Source: Jaapia argillacea MUCL 33604
Taxonomy: Eukaryota; Basidiomycota; Agaricomycetes; Jaapiales; Jaapiaceae
Length of the DNA stretch: 64,000 nt
Assembly (NCBI GenBank): GCA_000697665.1
Contig: KL197712.1
Coordinates: 505,412-569,411 of the forward strand
Reading direction: 5' to 3'
In this document: positions 35,346-46,682 of the stretch, one piece after another
How positions within the stretch are numbered: the stretch's first letter is position 1
Layout: the number at the start of each line of letters is the position of its first letter
The notes under the pieces: generated by a model
Databases searched by the model: none
What the model was told of the DNA's origin: nothing
The model's input: only the letters and a program-made list of their open reading frames with translations
Position numbers and translations under genes: made by a program

Positions 35346-35646
35346 TCAAGCCCCGCCCTGGACATCCTTATTTGTGGTGACTGTTTGAAACCTTTCGTAC
35401 AATTCTCGCTTCCGCTGTGACTCTTTGAACTCCTCCTCTCTCCGCTTCAGCTTCTCCTTCCGCCTCTCGTCATCGCGCAATACACCCTGGTACATGTTCT
35501 ATAGGGGAAGCAATCCAGTTGGGCTCAAATTAAGCAGGCGTAACACTCACCTCGTGCTCCTGGTTCTGGAGGAAATGAACACCCCAAACCGTGAAGGCTG
35601 AGGCAAGCACGGATGCTACTAAGGTTGCCTTGGCAGCTCGGGACAT
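35346..35646 (-). CDS. PET117: Pet117 cytochrome c oxidase assembly factor
   Basis: Small mitochondrial inner-membrane or matrix-facing protein needed to assemble cytochrome c oxidase, linked to heme A synthase assembly. Two exons. Exon 1, MSRAAKATLVASVLASAFTV and on to WGVHFLQNQEHE, carries the hydrophobic N-terminus typical of Pet117. Exon 2 begins NMYQGVLRDDERRKEKLKRR and gives a highly charged helix, ending QTVTTNKDVQGGA. About 80 aa, the expected length. The intron is GTGAGT...CTATAG. The call rests on length, the [VH]FLQ-x-M-x-x-G pattern and the charged tail. Confidence 0.85.
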
Positions 35647-36026
35647 TATACAGCCAGATTTTAGAGGGTCGACTTGTCGCACACCAGACTCAGCCAGCAG
35701 AAAGACAAGTGAGGATGATTTGTGGGATATCCAGGTCCTGGCAGCCGGAGAGAGCAGTGGGTTTGGGCAAGAGAAATTACGTAAATCCCGCTCGCCCAAT
35801 CAGATCTTTCCCTTCAAATTTTTTCTGTCCAAGGATGGAGAACTCAGACCCAGGACGTCAGTTGCTCACCCACCCACCACCAAGAGGTCAGAGTCCTCAT
35901 CGAGTGTCGGCAGGAAATAGAGCAGACCATTGCTCCAGTATCTTTCATTCCTCGCCATCGTGAGTCTAACATTTCCCCATTCCTTACTCTGACCTTAACT
36001 TCACATCATCGTAGAAGAAAGGTGTT
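35647..36026. other. Divergent promoter region, PET117 / F-box gene
   Basis: Upstream region of two oppositely read genes. Plus-strand frames here overlap the PET117 coding exon and are not supported. Confidence 0.4.
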
Positions 36027-37569
36027 ATGATGCACCAGGCACTCTTTGTCGACGAGATCATCCGGGATGTGTTTGAACATTGCTCCGATTTTGAGGACAC
36101 TGAGTTCCGTCGATCACTGGGCCGTTTATCAAGATGCTGCAGGGCTTGGAAAGAACCTGCGCTGGACCGACTCTGGTGTCGACTTTCGTCGTTAGAACCA
36201 CTTCTTTCCTTGATACCCCGATTGTCTGACCCATCTAAACCGACGCCGCTGGTGAGAACTATCCATTTCGTTTTGGACCGGAAAGTTGACGTCTATGTAG
36301 GCGCCTCTCTCGCCACAGGACCGTGCCATTTTCCGTTCCTACGCGTCACGAGTCAAACACATCAGACAGGGCTTGGGTCCTCGTATCGACCAACTGTTAT
36401 CGCTCATTGCGTCTTGCGATGGAGATGCCACTATCTTGCCTGGTGTGCAAACCGCCCAAATAATGGTCGCGGGCGGCTTGTATCAACACCTACCATTTAT
36501 TTTATCGCCCCGACTTAATCAGCTCGATATCACCACTAGATCTATAGATGGGGAGTCAGAGGCGTCACAGGCTGTGGCCCGATTTCTCACACAGGCCATA
36601 GATATAGCACCGTCGCTCACTTCGTTGACCCTCCGTGGGCTTGCATGCCAAGACCTTAACCGAGCCGTCGCAAGTATGACCAATCTCCGGTGTCTATCCC
36701 TCTTGTTGCACGGGACACTACTCCCGTCAACCCTGGCCGCCATTGCGACATTCCCCAACCTGGAAGAACTGCGTATCCATGCCAGTTGTGTTGAGCGTGA
36801 TGCTTTCACTTCGTCCATCATCATAAACTCGCCACTCTTCCCTGCCTTACGAACCTTCCGTATTCGGGGCCACCCAGCCTTGATGGAAGTCATGCTATCG
36901 AAGATGGAGCACTCAAATATCTCTTGCCTTCATCTTGAAATAGATGGATCCAATCGATCCCCCACCTCAGCAGTACCTCTCCTAGAAATAATCGGCCGCA
37001 CATTATCATCCAGTTTACAAGACTTAACGATAGAACATCATCTAGACCTAGACGAAGCAGAGGAAATAGACACCATTCCTCTGGATACCAAAAGCAATAA
37101 TATCTGCTTTACGATCGATACCCTTCGGCCTTTGGCCAAAACTCGATACCTCAGGCGATTTGTCCTCGACTCAAGCCTTCCACCCTACCTCCGCGACAAG
37201 GATCTGAAGGAGCTCCTGTTACAATGGCCTGTACTGGAGCACCTGGACCTTGGCACACATCCCGCTCTCGATAGCCTTGCCGAGAAGTGGATGTCCGAGA
37301 TCACTTTGTATGGGTTGGTTTTGGTTGCGAAGCATTCTCCCCAGCTGAAGAAGCTCGCACTGCCGATCAATCCGTCGACCAGTGGTCCGAAACTTGACGG
37401 CCTTGTGGGGTGTGGTCTGCAAGAGCTATCCCTCGGATGTCCACTCCCCCCAGATACCCGCGCTCTCGCTCCGGTTCTCTCTGCCTTGTTTCCTGTGCTG
37501 GTGACACTGGATGGCCGAGGTCGCCATGAAGACGAGTGGGTTGGCGTTATGTCCGGTCTTGACGAATAG
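36027..37569 (+). CDS. F-box/LRR-like protein
   Basis: Typical mushroom F-box protein, expected to link substrates to an SCF ubiquitin ligase. It starts MMHQALFVDEIIRDVFEHC, a diverged F-box, followed by LGRLSRCCRAWKEPALDRLW. One phase-0 intron (GTGAGA...TATGTAG) of about 50 nt joins LSDPSKPTPL to APLSPQDRAIFRSYASRVKH. The remaining 400 residues are leucine-rich with irregular repeats (for example SLTSLTLRGLACQDL, LQELSLGCPLP). About 500 aa. It differs clearly from the three F-box genes at 44-50 kb, so it is not part of that tandem family. Target unknown. Confidence 0.8.
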
Positions 37570-37833
37570 ACGACGATCACAATAGACAACACGTTAAATT
37601 AACTAGACTTCCACCTTTAGAAGATTTATCCGTTTCCCCTTAGACATACATGCCGCTATTTGGACTGTACACTCATAGACGATAGTTACAACACATATAC
37701 ATAGATCGACACCATGTTCCTACGGACGTACACCAGCATACTTGTTTATTAACCTTCAAGTCCGTTTCCATAAACCACAACGTTCCCCAAGACACTGAAA
37801 CTCGGGCTCGTTTCTGGTGATGAATCATAGCCA
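37570..37833. other. Convergent intergenic region
   Basis: Between the F-box gene end and the end of GTPase-like gene A. From about 37,685 it belongs to the duplicated block shared with 39,575 onward. Confidence 0.4.
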
Positions 37834-39075
37834 TTAGAACTGCACAGGCGAGCCTATCATCGAAGACATGGAATCCCTAAATTTTGCCATGTCAGTTCTC
37901 AAATCGCGAGTGGTGTGCTCGAGTTCCTCACATTTGGTAGCCAAGTCATAGAGCAGGATCTGGTCATCGAGATCCAACGTCCGCGCACCCTCGACCACTC
38001 GACGAAGTGTCTCCTTTGCGAACTCTGGGGTGTTCTCGTAGTGACCGACATATACCGCACCCTTGCTAATCACCAAATTGAAGAACGTATTGTGTTTGCG
38101 AACTTTGTTCTCCTCCTGCTGGCCTTGCTCAAGGCTGACAGTATCCCACCTGGTCGTCAGGATAGCCACATTCGGGAGTCGATCTGCAACACACAGGCTT
38201 GCGAAATGCCTGAATGTCTGGAGCTGTTGGCTGTCCAGGGGAGAGTCCATCTTGTGTAGATAGATGACACCGGCCAAAGGCTTTCGGCTTCTGTGAAAAG
38301 TCTTGATAGTTGAATAGAATCTAAACACGAATGTACTTACCTCTCGCGAAGGCCTTCTTCGAGTAATTTGAATGTCTTAAAGCAGGTGTCTTCGTTATCG
38401 AGCCCGGGAGTGTCTATGAGAGCGACTCTTTGGCCAGGGAGGTCAACAATTGGGCTCGTTTGAAGGTCGTTGGTGATTGGAAGGAGGCCACTATCGCCTG
38501 CAGGGAAATTTGAACCACTTGCAGCGTTAATAAACTACAAATAAAAAGATGGGGATGGTGAAGGCCATAGAATGATTCCGGCATACTGAGGTCTTCCCCG
38601 TCCCTGACCCACCGATCACGCTGTGGCCCAACGGTGAATACTATGAGTTCAGTACAAAGGACAGTGACGAGGCGATTTGCTCCACTCACGCGATCCGCAT
38701 GATGCCAGTGGGATCGTGGGGTGTCTAGCGGACGATTGTCATCGATACCACCTTACGATTGGAAGGAAGACAGCTCACAACCTGACTTGACATCGTCTTG
38801 TTTGCTTGGGCCGCCGTTACGTCTGTGTGATCTACAGAGTCGAAGGAAGCGAGAGAGAGGATTAGAACAGTTGTCATTCCTGCTGCCCAACTGCTGTCTG
38901 CCTTCAAGCAAACGCGAGCAAAACATGTGCCACCCTTATGCGCCTCAACGAACAACGAACACGTTACAATCGTCAGCCTGCATGGACCTTTCGATAAGAG
39001 CAAGGGGTGTGGAGATGGCCCGAAGACGACCCAAGGCAAGTCGTGCACTTCACAGATTTCACAGTGTGGACAAGC
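37685..39075. repeat. Segmental duplication, copy A
   Basis: About 1.4 kb holding GTPase-like gene A with its 3' flank (from GTTACAACACATA) and about 280 bp of upstream flank. It matches copy B at 39,575-40,940 in the same orientation, both in exons and in flanking non-coding sequence. Divergence is moderate, with small indels, so the copies are not very recent. Confidence 0.8.
37834..38793 (-). CDS. Fungal small-GTPase-like protein, copy A
   Basis: P-loop GTPase of the AIG1/septin-like kind that is widespread and multi-copy in agaricomycetes, with no known function. Exon 1 is just MSSQV; a phase-0 intron leads to TPHDPTGIMRIA, then the P-loop VIGGSGTGKTS in the next exon, then FINAASGSNFPAGDSG. 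The switch/G3 motif is LIDTPGLD and a G4-like motif is ILTTRWD. The hydrophobic strand GVIYLHKMDSP matches the usual ILYLHRI-type strand. The C-terminus is a coiled-coil-like helix (KCEELEHTTRDLRTDMAK). Five exons with good borders. All GTP-binding motifs are intact. Confidence 0.8.
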
Positions 39076-39717
39076 AGCGCCGCCGCGCACTGACGGTGGG
39101 AGTAGATCGACACATCACGAACTTACAGCGACTCGCTGGTTTCATTAATATGCGGAAAGCTCTGTCGAGTCTCCTCGGTCTCTTTCGACATCTTTCGACA
39201 TCACCAGGCTTCCAGGAGGAAGCCGGCAATGCGGCTGGTGGGGCTCAGAGCCCATTTACGCCAAATTTTGATGGAGTTTTTGAGTCTCGGGTCGAACGTC
39301 CACAAGAGACCATTCTGTGCCACTTGGCCCCGCAGATGAGATAACCGAAGGACGGCATGAGCTCTGTTGGCTTGCGGCAGGCCTCGGGCAGATTTTTGTC
39401 TTTCCGCACATTTATGAAAAGCGCTATAAGTGGCTTGGAGATTTGTGTATGTAGAGTCACCCTGGGTCAACTGGCTTGGTGACCCTCCTAGCGACCCCCG
39501 CGTAAGCGTCACCGAGGGACGCCAGCACCCCATATACATATATAAACACAGGATTCCCCACTCGTCGACGAAAAGTTACAACACATACATAAATCGACCC
39601 CATGTTCCTACGGACGTATGCCGTCATAATCGTTGTTAACCTCGAGCCTGCCCACAACCCGCAACACTCCCAAGGACACCGAAACCGGGCCCCTCCCAGT
39701 CATCAGAACCTGATAGG
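38794..39717. other. Intergenic between GTPase-like copies
   Basis: The first 280 bp duplicate the upstream flank of copy B. The middle, about 39,080-39,570, is unique; it contains TATATAAA near 39,538 but no plus-strand gene follows. No coding support. Confidence 0.4.
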
Positions 39718-40940
39718 TCATAACCCCGCTCCTACTATGATAGACATGGAAACCCTAGGTTTCACTATTTCAGTTCTCAAATGATGAGCGGTTTGCTCGA
39801 GTTCCTCACATTTGCTGTCGGGCCAGAGGAGGATCTCCCAGTCATCGAGACCCAACGTCCGCGCACCCTCAACCACTCGACCAAGGGTCTGCTGTGCGGA
39901 CGCTAGAGAGTTCTCGTAGTGACCGGTGTATACCGCACCCTTTCTAATGACCAGATCGAAGAACTTATCGTGGTTGAGAGCTTTGTGCTCCTCCGCCAGG
40001 CCTCTCTCACGGCTGACATAATTCCACCCGGTCGTCGCGAGAGCTATATTCGGGAGTCGGGCTGCAACACACAACTTTGCGAAACGATCGAATATCTCGG
40101 GTTGTTGGCCGTCCATGGGAGAGCCTATCTTGTGCAAAAAGATGACACCAGCCAAACGCCTTTTGGTTCTAATGAAAAGTATTAATTGTTGAATCACACC
40201 CAAATACCAATGCACTTACGTCTCGCGGAGGCCTTCTTCGAGTAATTTGAATGTCTTATCACCACGTTTGATGTCGAGCCCGGGAGTATCTATGAGAATG
40301 ACTCTTTGGCCAGAGAGGTCAACAATTGGGCTCATTTGAAGGTCGTTGGTGATTGGACTGAGGCCAGTACCGCCTACACGGAAATTTGAACCACTTGCAG
40401 TGTTAACAAACTGCAAATGAAAGGATGGGAATGGCGAAGGCCAGAGTGAATGATTCTGGCATACTGAGGTCTTCCCCGTCCCTGTTCCACCGATCACGCT
40501 GTGGCCCAAGAGTGGATGTTATGAGTTCAGTACAGAGGACAGTGAAGAGTCGATTTGCTCTACTCACGCAATCCGCATGATGCCAGTGGGATCGTGGGGT
40601 GTCTAGCCGACGATCGTCATCAATACCACACATTACGATTGGAAGGAGACAACTCTTGAACCTGGGTTGACATCGTCTTGTTCGTCGTTACGTCTGTATG
40701 ATCTGCAAAGTCGAAGTAGGTGAGAGAGGATTAGAAGAGTCGATATTCCTGCTGCCCAACTGCTGTTTGCCGTCGACCAAACATGCGTCTTATGCGCCTC
40801 AGCGAAGAGACCGACGCTGATGGAGAACACGTTGTAATCGTCAGTGTGCATGGGCTTTTCGAAAAGTTCAACGGATATAGAGTTAAAGACCAGGCGTGCA
40901 CTTCACAGGATCAGATTTCACGGTGTGGACAGGCACGGCC
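39575..40940. repeat. Segmental duplication, copy B
   Basis: Partner of the block at 37,685-39,075, in direct orientation. It carries GTPase-like gene B and matching flanks on both sides, showing that a whole genomic segment was copied and not a spliced RNA, since introns are retained. Confidence 0.8.
39718..40673 (-). CDS. Fungal small-GTPase-like protein, copy B
   Basis: Tandem paralog of the gene at 37,834. P-loop VIGGTGTGKTS, then FVNTASGSNFRVGGTG, G3 LIDTPGLDIKRG, and strand GVIFLHKIGSP are intact. The G4-like site reads LATTGWN in place of LTTRWD. The coiled-coil end is KCEELEQTAHHLRTEIVK. The first intron donor is changed: where copy A has GTT|GTGAGC, copy B has only GTTCAAG in line, so the short MSTQ exon would need the weaker CAG|GTTCAA donor to join TPHDPTG in frame. 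Start usage is therefore less certain than in copy A. An internal ATG (MRIA) could serve instead. Confidence 0.72.
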
Positions 40941-41177
40941 CACGCGCAAGGGTGGGAGTAGCAAATCGACATGTGACCCAACTTCAATTCAGTGACTCGA
41001 AGATTTCTTCCTCGTTGCATTCCTATATGGAGGCCAGAAACGACTTGTTTCACGTTCGGGTTCGAAATGCACCTCAGAACGACAGGACATCAGGAGCAAA
41101 ACTACAGAAAAACAGCATATGGATTGCAATACGAGCCTACAACATAAGAGATACATGACGCCCAAAGATCATCCATC
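40674..41177. other. Intergenic, GTPase-like B / S27a
   Basis: First half is the duplicated upstream flank of GTPase-like gene B. The rest is the 3' side of the ubiquitin-S27a gene. No gene seen. Confidence 0.4.
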
Positions 41178-41875
<698 letters not shown>

Positions 41876-42137
41876 TTTATGTGCTCTTGTCTGTCCAACG
41901 AACTGAACGATGGAGTCGTTGACAAAAGCTGTATGATGAGTATCCTCAACGCAGGTGACAACCTTTATACCACCAAAAAGTCGTTATGTCAGCGATTTGT
42001 TGATGGTCCGAGCGTGCGAATTTCTCAGCTTAGTCAGCGAGACTCGGTCATTGTCCCCGAGACGCGTCGACGCGTCTCAACCAGAACCTCCGCAATTGTT
42101 CCTTGTCTTTCCCCGTAGTTTCAACAACCAGCCAGCA

Positions 42138-43504
42138 ATGAGTGACGAGGACACGCACATGTCTGACGTCGAGCCGACTGCCTTTTCGTCGAAAGGGAAG
42201 GGTAAGGCTGTGGAACAGCCAACCCAGTACGACAATGATAATTTGCCGTGGTGAGTGAAGTCTTTACTGGGTTCCCTGGTCTTTGTGACACTACGGTAGG
42301 GTCGAGAAGTATCGCCCTGTTACATTAGACGATGTCGTCTCGCATCAGCACATCACGAGCACAAGTGCGTTCATGTCACAATGGCCGCCTGTCGCAAACT
42401 CATGCTGAACCCAGTTGAGAAGTTTATTGAGAAGAATCGATTGCCCCACCTTCTCTTCTATGGCCCTCCTGGTACTGGGAAGACGTCAACGATACTGGCT
42501 GTGGCTCGGCGGATATATGGTGCTGAATACAAGAAACAAATACTTGAAGTACGTCTCATTCGATCCATGTGACCATTTTGCCGACCTATACCTTCCTATA
42601 GCTCAATGCCTCAGACGACCGTGGTATTGACGTCGTTCGCGAGCAAATTAAACAATTCGCCGAGACTAGAACCCTATTCTCAAAAGGATTCAAACTCATC
42701 ATTCTTGATGAGGCTGACATGATGACCCAAGCCGCTCAGGCTGCCTTACGTCGAGTCATCGAACACTACACGAAGAATGTGCGGTTTTGCATCATTTGCA
42801 ACTATGTGAACAAGATTATCCCAGCTATTCAGAGTCGATGTACGAGATTTAGGTTCTCGCCACTACCGATACCTGAAGTTGAGAGGAGACTGAATGGTGT
42901 GATAGAAGCCGAAGGGTGAGTGATCGTTGTGGACTCATGAGTTGTCTTGACGATGCCTCAGGGTCAAGTTGACCGACGACGGGAAGAAAGCACTCTTGAA
43001 ACTATCAAAGGGAGATATGCGGAGGGCTCTGAACGTCCTCCAGGCTTGTTTTGCCGCCTATGATGTCATTGGTGAAACGGAAATTTACCACTGCACTGGA
43101 AGTCCCCATCCAGCCGACATTGAGACTGTTGTCAACTCGATGTTGTCCGACGAATTCACAACCTCATATCAGAGTATGTGAACAAGATATTCAATACTGA
43201 GCGCACATTCTGATAAGTCCCTTGCAACAGAAATTTCATCTCTGAAGACCGAGCGTGGCCTAGCGTTGCAAGACATGATTACTGGTGCATACGAATATGT
43301 GGAGACTATTGACTTTAAGCCCCACGCCCGAGTGTACCTTCTTGAGCATCTTGCAACTACGGAGTAAGCACTCTCTCCCATCTACTGTTTTCGTTACTCA
43401 CGGCTAGCAGGCACCGACTATCCACTGGAGGCAATGAAAAGATTCAGATGACAGCTTTATTGGGGGCATTCAAGAACGCTGTTGAGCTGACCGCCAAGAA
43501 CTAG
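42138..43504 (+). CDS. RFC3: Replication factor C subunit 3 (clamp loader)
   Basis: AAA+ subunit of the RFC complexes that load PCNA on DNA. Starts [20 protein letters not shown]. Motifs: [18 protein letters not shown], Walker [16 protein letters not shown], Walker [11 protein letters not shown], sensor 1 [11 protein letters not shown] and the arginine-finger SRC motif ([10 protein letters not shown]). Sensor 2 is [12 protein letters not shown]. Ends [12 protein letters not shown]. About 350 aa over seven or so exons; introns include GTGCGT...CCAG after ITST and one after IEAEG. All ATPase residues are intact. Its 3' half was copied in a tandem duplication and survives as a broken copy at 45.8-46.3 kb. 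Confidence 0.96.
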
Positions 43505-44087
43505 TTGCTGGCCATTGTTCCCTATCTTGTATCTCACCTCAGCTCAACTTTTATGATACTACACGTATTCAGCGACGCCCACACGCTGTCCAGCCCCAAT
43601 GGCGCTCCAAAGGAAATCTTGTAGTACGGATCTCTCAGGAGGGTAAGCGAGAAGATTACAGACCGAAATTACATTGCGGACTGTCAGTATTCTTTGCATG
43701 AAGTGATGAGTTCACTCGACTACACAGAATAAGTACAAGAAGGTCGATGGAAAGGACAATAGTATAAAACGATTCGGTTGTAGACAACGGGATCCTTGGG
43801 GAAACCACAACCAGAACCCTAGAAGACTGGTTGGAGAAAGGCAGAGACCCTGGCGAATGGAAAGGAGAGAGCGAGGCTTAAATTAGCTCGAAGGACTTCA
43901 TAGGTAATCTCCAACGAGATCGTGAGATGTCGATATGCATGATTGGGGGAATATGATGAGGGATGGAGGGTCCTTCCCTCGTTGTCATCTGAGATCTCTC
44001 TGTCAGACAAATGAAACCACCGGACCCAACAGCAGGGTGCTTGGATCACAAAAGAGTGGACGTACTAGACATCTGCTGCTTGCTCAG
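43505..44087. other. Convergent spacer, RFC3 / F-box gene 1
   Basis: Part of duplication unit 1. From about 43,709 it aligns with 46,276 onward in unit 2 (shared ACTACACAGAA and CCCTAGAAGACTGGTTGG). The first 200 bp after the RFC3 stop have no counterpart there. Confidence 0.5.
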
Positions 44088-45484
44088 CTAATCCGTCAAC
44101 TCCAAAGAAGTAGGCACCGCTGGCCAACCATCGACCAATGTCCTCCAATTACTATCTCGCCCGATACGAACCGTCCGCAGGGGTGCACCGATACTGTCTC
44201 GATACAGGACGAGGGACGCGAGTTCGGGATCTGAGACCATTGTACGGTCAAGGGTGATCGTCTCTAGTTGTGGCAACAAAGAGCCACACCGAGGATCCGG
44301 ATGCCAAAGATGTGCACCCCAAGAATGAGCACTGGCACTGCTAAGCAGAGGAAGTATATGCTTTGTCCCTGCCAGTTCCAAGACCCGGACGGATGGGATG
44401 TAGTGCATCATCGAGGCGGCTATACGGGGAGTTAGGTCCACATCCTCCAAACTCAAGGTGGTCAAGGTCGGGCACCACTCCCGGTTCAGGGATTGTAATA
44501 CAAACACAAAACCCCTCAAGAGGTCGACTGGTGAATGCGAAAAGGAGAGGGATACCAACCCAGGCGTACAAAGTATATCGAATAGGTTGGAAGAAACGAT
44601 GTTTCCCCCGTAATGTGGCGATTTGGAGCCAGAAATGCTTAAATGTCGTAGCGAATCTAAAGAAATTGGAGTTTGTGGCCCTAGTGGGATTTGTGTGGCG
44701 AAACAAGGTCCCTCGAGCGAAAGGTTCGTCAAGGATGAGCAAGGGGCCAGGAGTTTACAAAAACCCCGGATGGTCATAATCGGACCGTCTGTGGTCTTCA
44801 GGACCAACGACGTGAGATTCGGTAGAAGGACGAGCCACGAGTCGGAGTAGCGGGGCGAAGTCATTGAAAGGGACGTAAGCATCGGGGCACCCGCTCCAAA
44901 CACTGCGTGAGGCAGTGGTGTGGGAAGTTCCAAGGAGAAAATTTTCAATCGCGGTACAGCGACGTCCTTGAGTGTGTCAAGGACAGGCCCTATAATCCGG
45001 AGATCGTTTGCCGCCAAGGCAAAGGATCGACATCGCTGGATATGTGAGGCGAACGAATGTATCAGGAGAGGAACGATGCGGAGACGGTCTTTCATCAACG
45101 AAGGGCTATAGTTTTCGGGTTTTAGCCAGATCGGAGGAAGGTTGAAACGAAGAGTGAGATCAAGTGGGTGGTTGGATGATCGGGCGAGATATGCGTCGAG
45201 CATTTCATGTTGAAAAAGGGAGACGGATATGCGAGACCATAGTGCCGGCGTGCCGATAGAAACTGCTCGCCAATGGCGCGAAACTTGGGATGGAATGACA
45301 GGAGGGGAGACCTCACTATGGTGAACGTCGTCATGTTCCTCCATACAGAGTACAAAGATTATCGCAAGGATTTCGACGGGCAGCACGTTGATGCGACCGC
45401 CATTATGCAGCGCTGTGTTCTACAACTTAAACGTCAACAAATTGTACAGAATGGGTCAGGAAGGGTCAGGAAGGGGCTAACCAT
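44088..45484 (-). CDS. F-box protein, tandem paralog 1
   Basis: Agaricomycete F-box/LRR-type protein, about 444 aa. The coding sequence begins with an ATG at 45484-45482, cut at once by a phase-0 intron of 62 nt (GTTAGC...GTTGTAG); exon 2 then reads NTALHNGGRINVLPVEILAI. The F-box continues with IIFVLCMEEH and VSRHWRAVSIGTPALWSRIS, the pattern of this family. The rest forms irregular leucine-rich strands (APMLTSLSMTSPRYSDSW, LDSLRHLSISGS). No ATG occurs in frame in exon 2 before the F-box, so the split start is needed. A reading starting at GTG (45386) would lose no domain but has no ATG. Substrate unknown. Confidence 0.82.
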
Positions 45485-45784
45485 CGTTCTTTCGATGCCC
45501 GAAACTTAGAACAGTAGTGACGGACGAGAAAATGTGCGCAGTGGTATGTCGATGTTCAACGAAGGTGGTACCTGGTGGTGACGGTACGAAGTGGGAAACG
45601 GCGTCCCCGACCTCCCCTTCCGTTAGGCCGTCAACTTACAATTAGACTCCGTTGATAGAGGATGTGAACTACATAAATACCTGAAGGCCTGAACTTCTAG
45701 TCGAATGAATAATTTGACAGGAACTCGGTCTACGTATCTACGTAGGTAACTAGGCTCGCCAGACTCATTCTATTTCTGTCTGCG
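45485..45784. other. Upstream flank of F-box gene 1
   Basis: About 300 bp that match the upstream flank of F-box gene 2 (48,088-48,380), including CTCGGTCTACGTAT and CTCGCCAGACT. Probably promoter. The unit junction lies at the end. Confidence 0.6.
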
Positions 45785-46275
45785 TCTTGAGTCTTGACGA
45801 TACCTCTGAGTCAAATAGACCGACGACGGGAAGAAAACACTCTTGAAAGTTGAAACCATCAAAGGAGAGATGCGGAGGGTTCTGAACGTCCTCCACGCTT
45901 GTTTTGCCGCCTACGATCTTGATCATCGGTAGAGCGGAAATCTACCACTTCACTGTAAGTCCTCATCCAGCTGACATAGAGAATGTGGTCAACTCGATGT
46001 TGTCCAACGAGTTCACAACTCCGTAACATGATTACTGATATACGAATACGTGGAGGCGATTGACTTTAAGCCCCACGCCCGAGCGTGCCTTCTTGATCAT
46101 CTTGCAACTTGAGGTACAAGATATGGAACAGTGGCCAGCGACTAGTTCTTGGCCGTCAGCTCAACAGCGTTGTTGAACGCCGCCAACAACGCTGTCACAT
46201 CAGAATCTTCTCATTGCCTCCAGTGGATAGTCAGCGCCTGATAGCCGTGAGTCGACGAAGACAGTAGGTGTGAGA
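45785..46275 (+). pseudogene. Broken partial RFC3 copy with inverted last exon
   Basis: Left by the tandem duplication. 45,790-46,125 matches RFC3 exons 5 and 6 in direct order (recognisable GACCGACGACGGGAAGAAA, CTTGTTTTGCCGCCTA and ACTTTAAGCCCCACGCCCGA). It has an insertion near the KALLKL codons, another shift near DVIGETE, and loses the intron and exon start between DEFTTS and the [10 protein letters not shown] codons. 46,138-46,275 is the reverse complement of the last RFC3 exon and the intron before it, beginning CTAGTTCTTGGCCGTCAGCT, the complement of the RFC3 end. The 5' half including the P-loop is absent. It cannot encode a clamp-loader subunit. Confidence 0.85.
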
Positions 46276-46682
46276 GTGTCCTTACTCCGTATGGGTTCAC
46301 TCAACTACACAGAAAGAAGTACACGAAGGTTGGTGCAAAGGAAAATAGTCTACAATGATTCGGTTGGAGCTTTGTGAACACCGGAACCAGGACCCTAGAA
46401 GACTGGTTGGGGGAATGCAGTAGGTAAACCGTGGCGAAGGAAGAAAGGAGAGATCAAGATTCATGATTTCGCCCAAGACTCGGGTGGATCACCTCCAACA
46501 AGATCGTCAGGAGATGTCGCCATGCGGAATCGAGGGGGAGGACCCATGAGGGATGGACGGTTCTCTGCTTTGCCCGTTGTCATCTGGGATTCCTCGGTCA
46601 GACAAATGAAACCACCGGACCCAACAGCGCGATGTTTGGATCACGACAAAGAGGACGTACTACACATATGCTGCTTGCTCAA
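46276..46682. other. Spacer, broken RFC3 / F-box gene 2
   Basis: Aligns with 43,709-44,087 of unit 1. A plus-strand frame at 46522-47010 is antisense to the F-box gene and is discounted. Confidence 0.5.

Larger units (their letters stand above)
42940..45780. repeat. Tandem duplication, unit 1
   Basis: About 2.84 kb from RFC3 intron 4 through the RFC3 end, the following spacer, F-box gene 1 and its upstream flank. Unit 2 starts immediately after, at about 45,785, with sequence matching the intron-4/exon-5 border of RFC3. The left breakpoint thus lies within an RFC3 intron. Confidence 0.85.

Noticed and set aside
44088-45386. F-box gene starting at the first codon of the long frame at 45386
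   Set aside because: That codon is GTG. The ATG one intron upstream, found in all three paralogs, is the better start.
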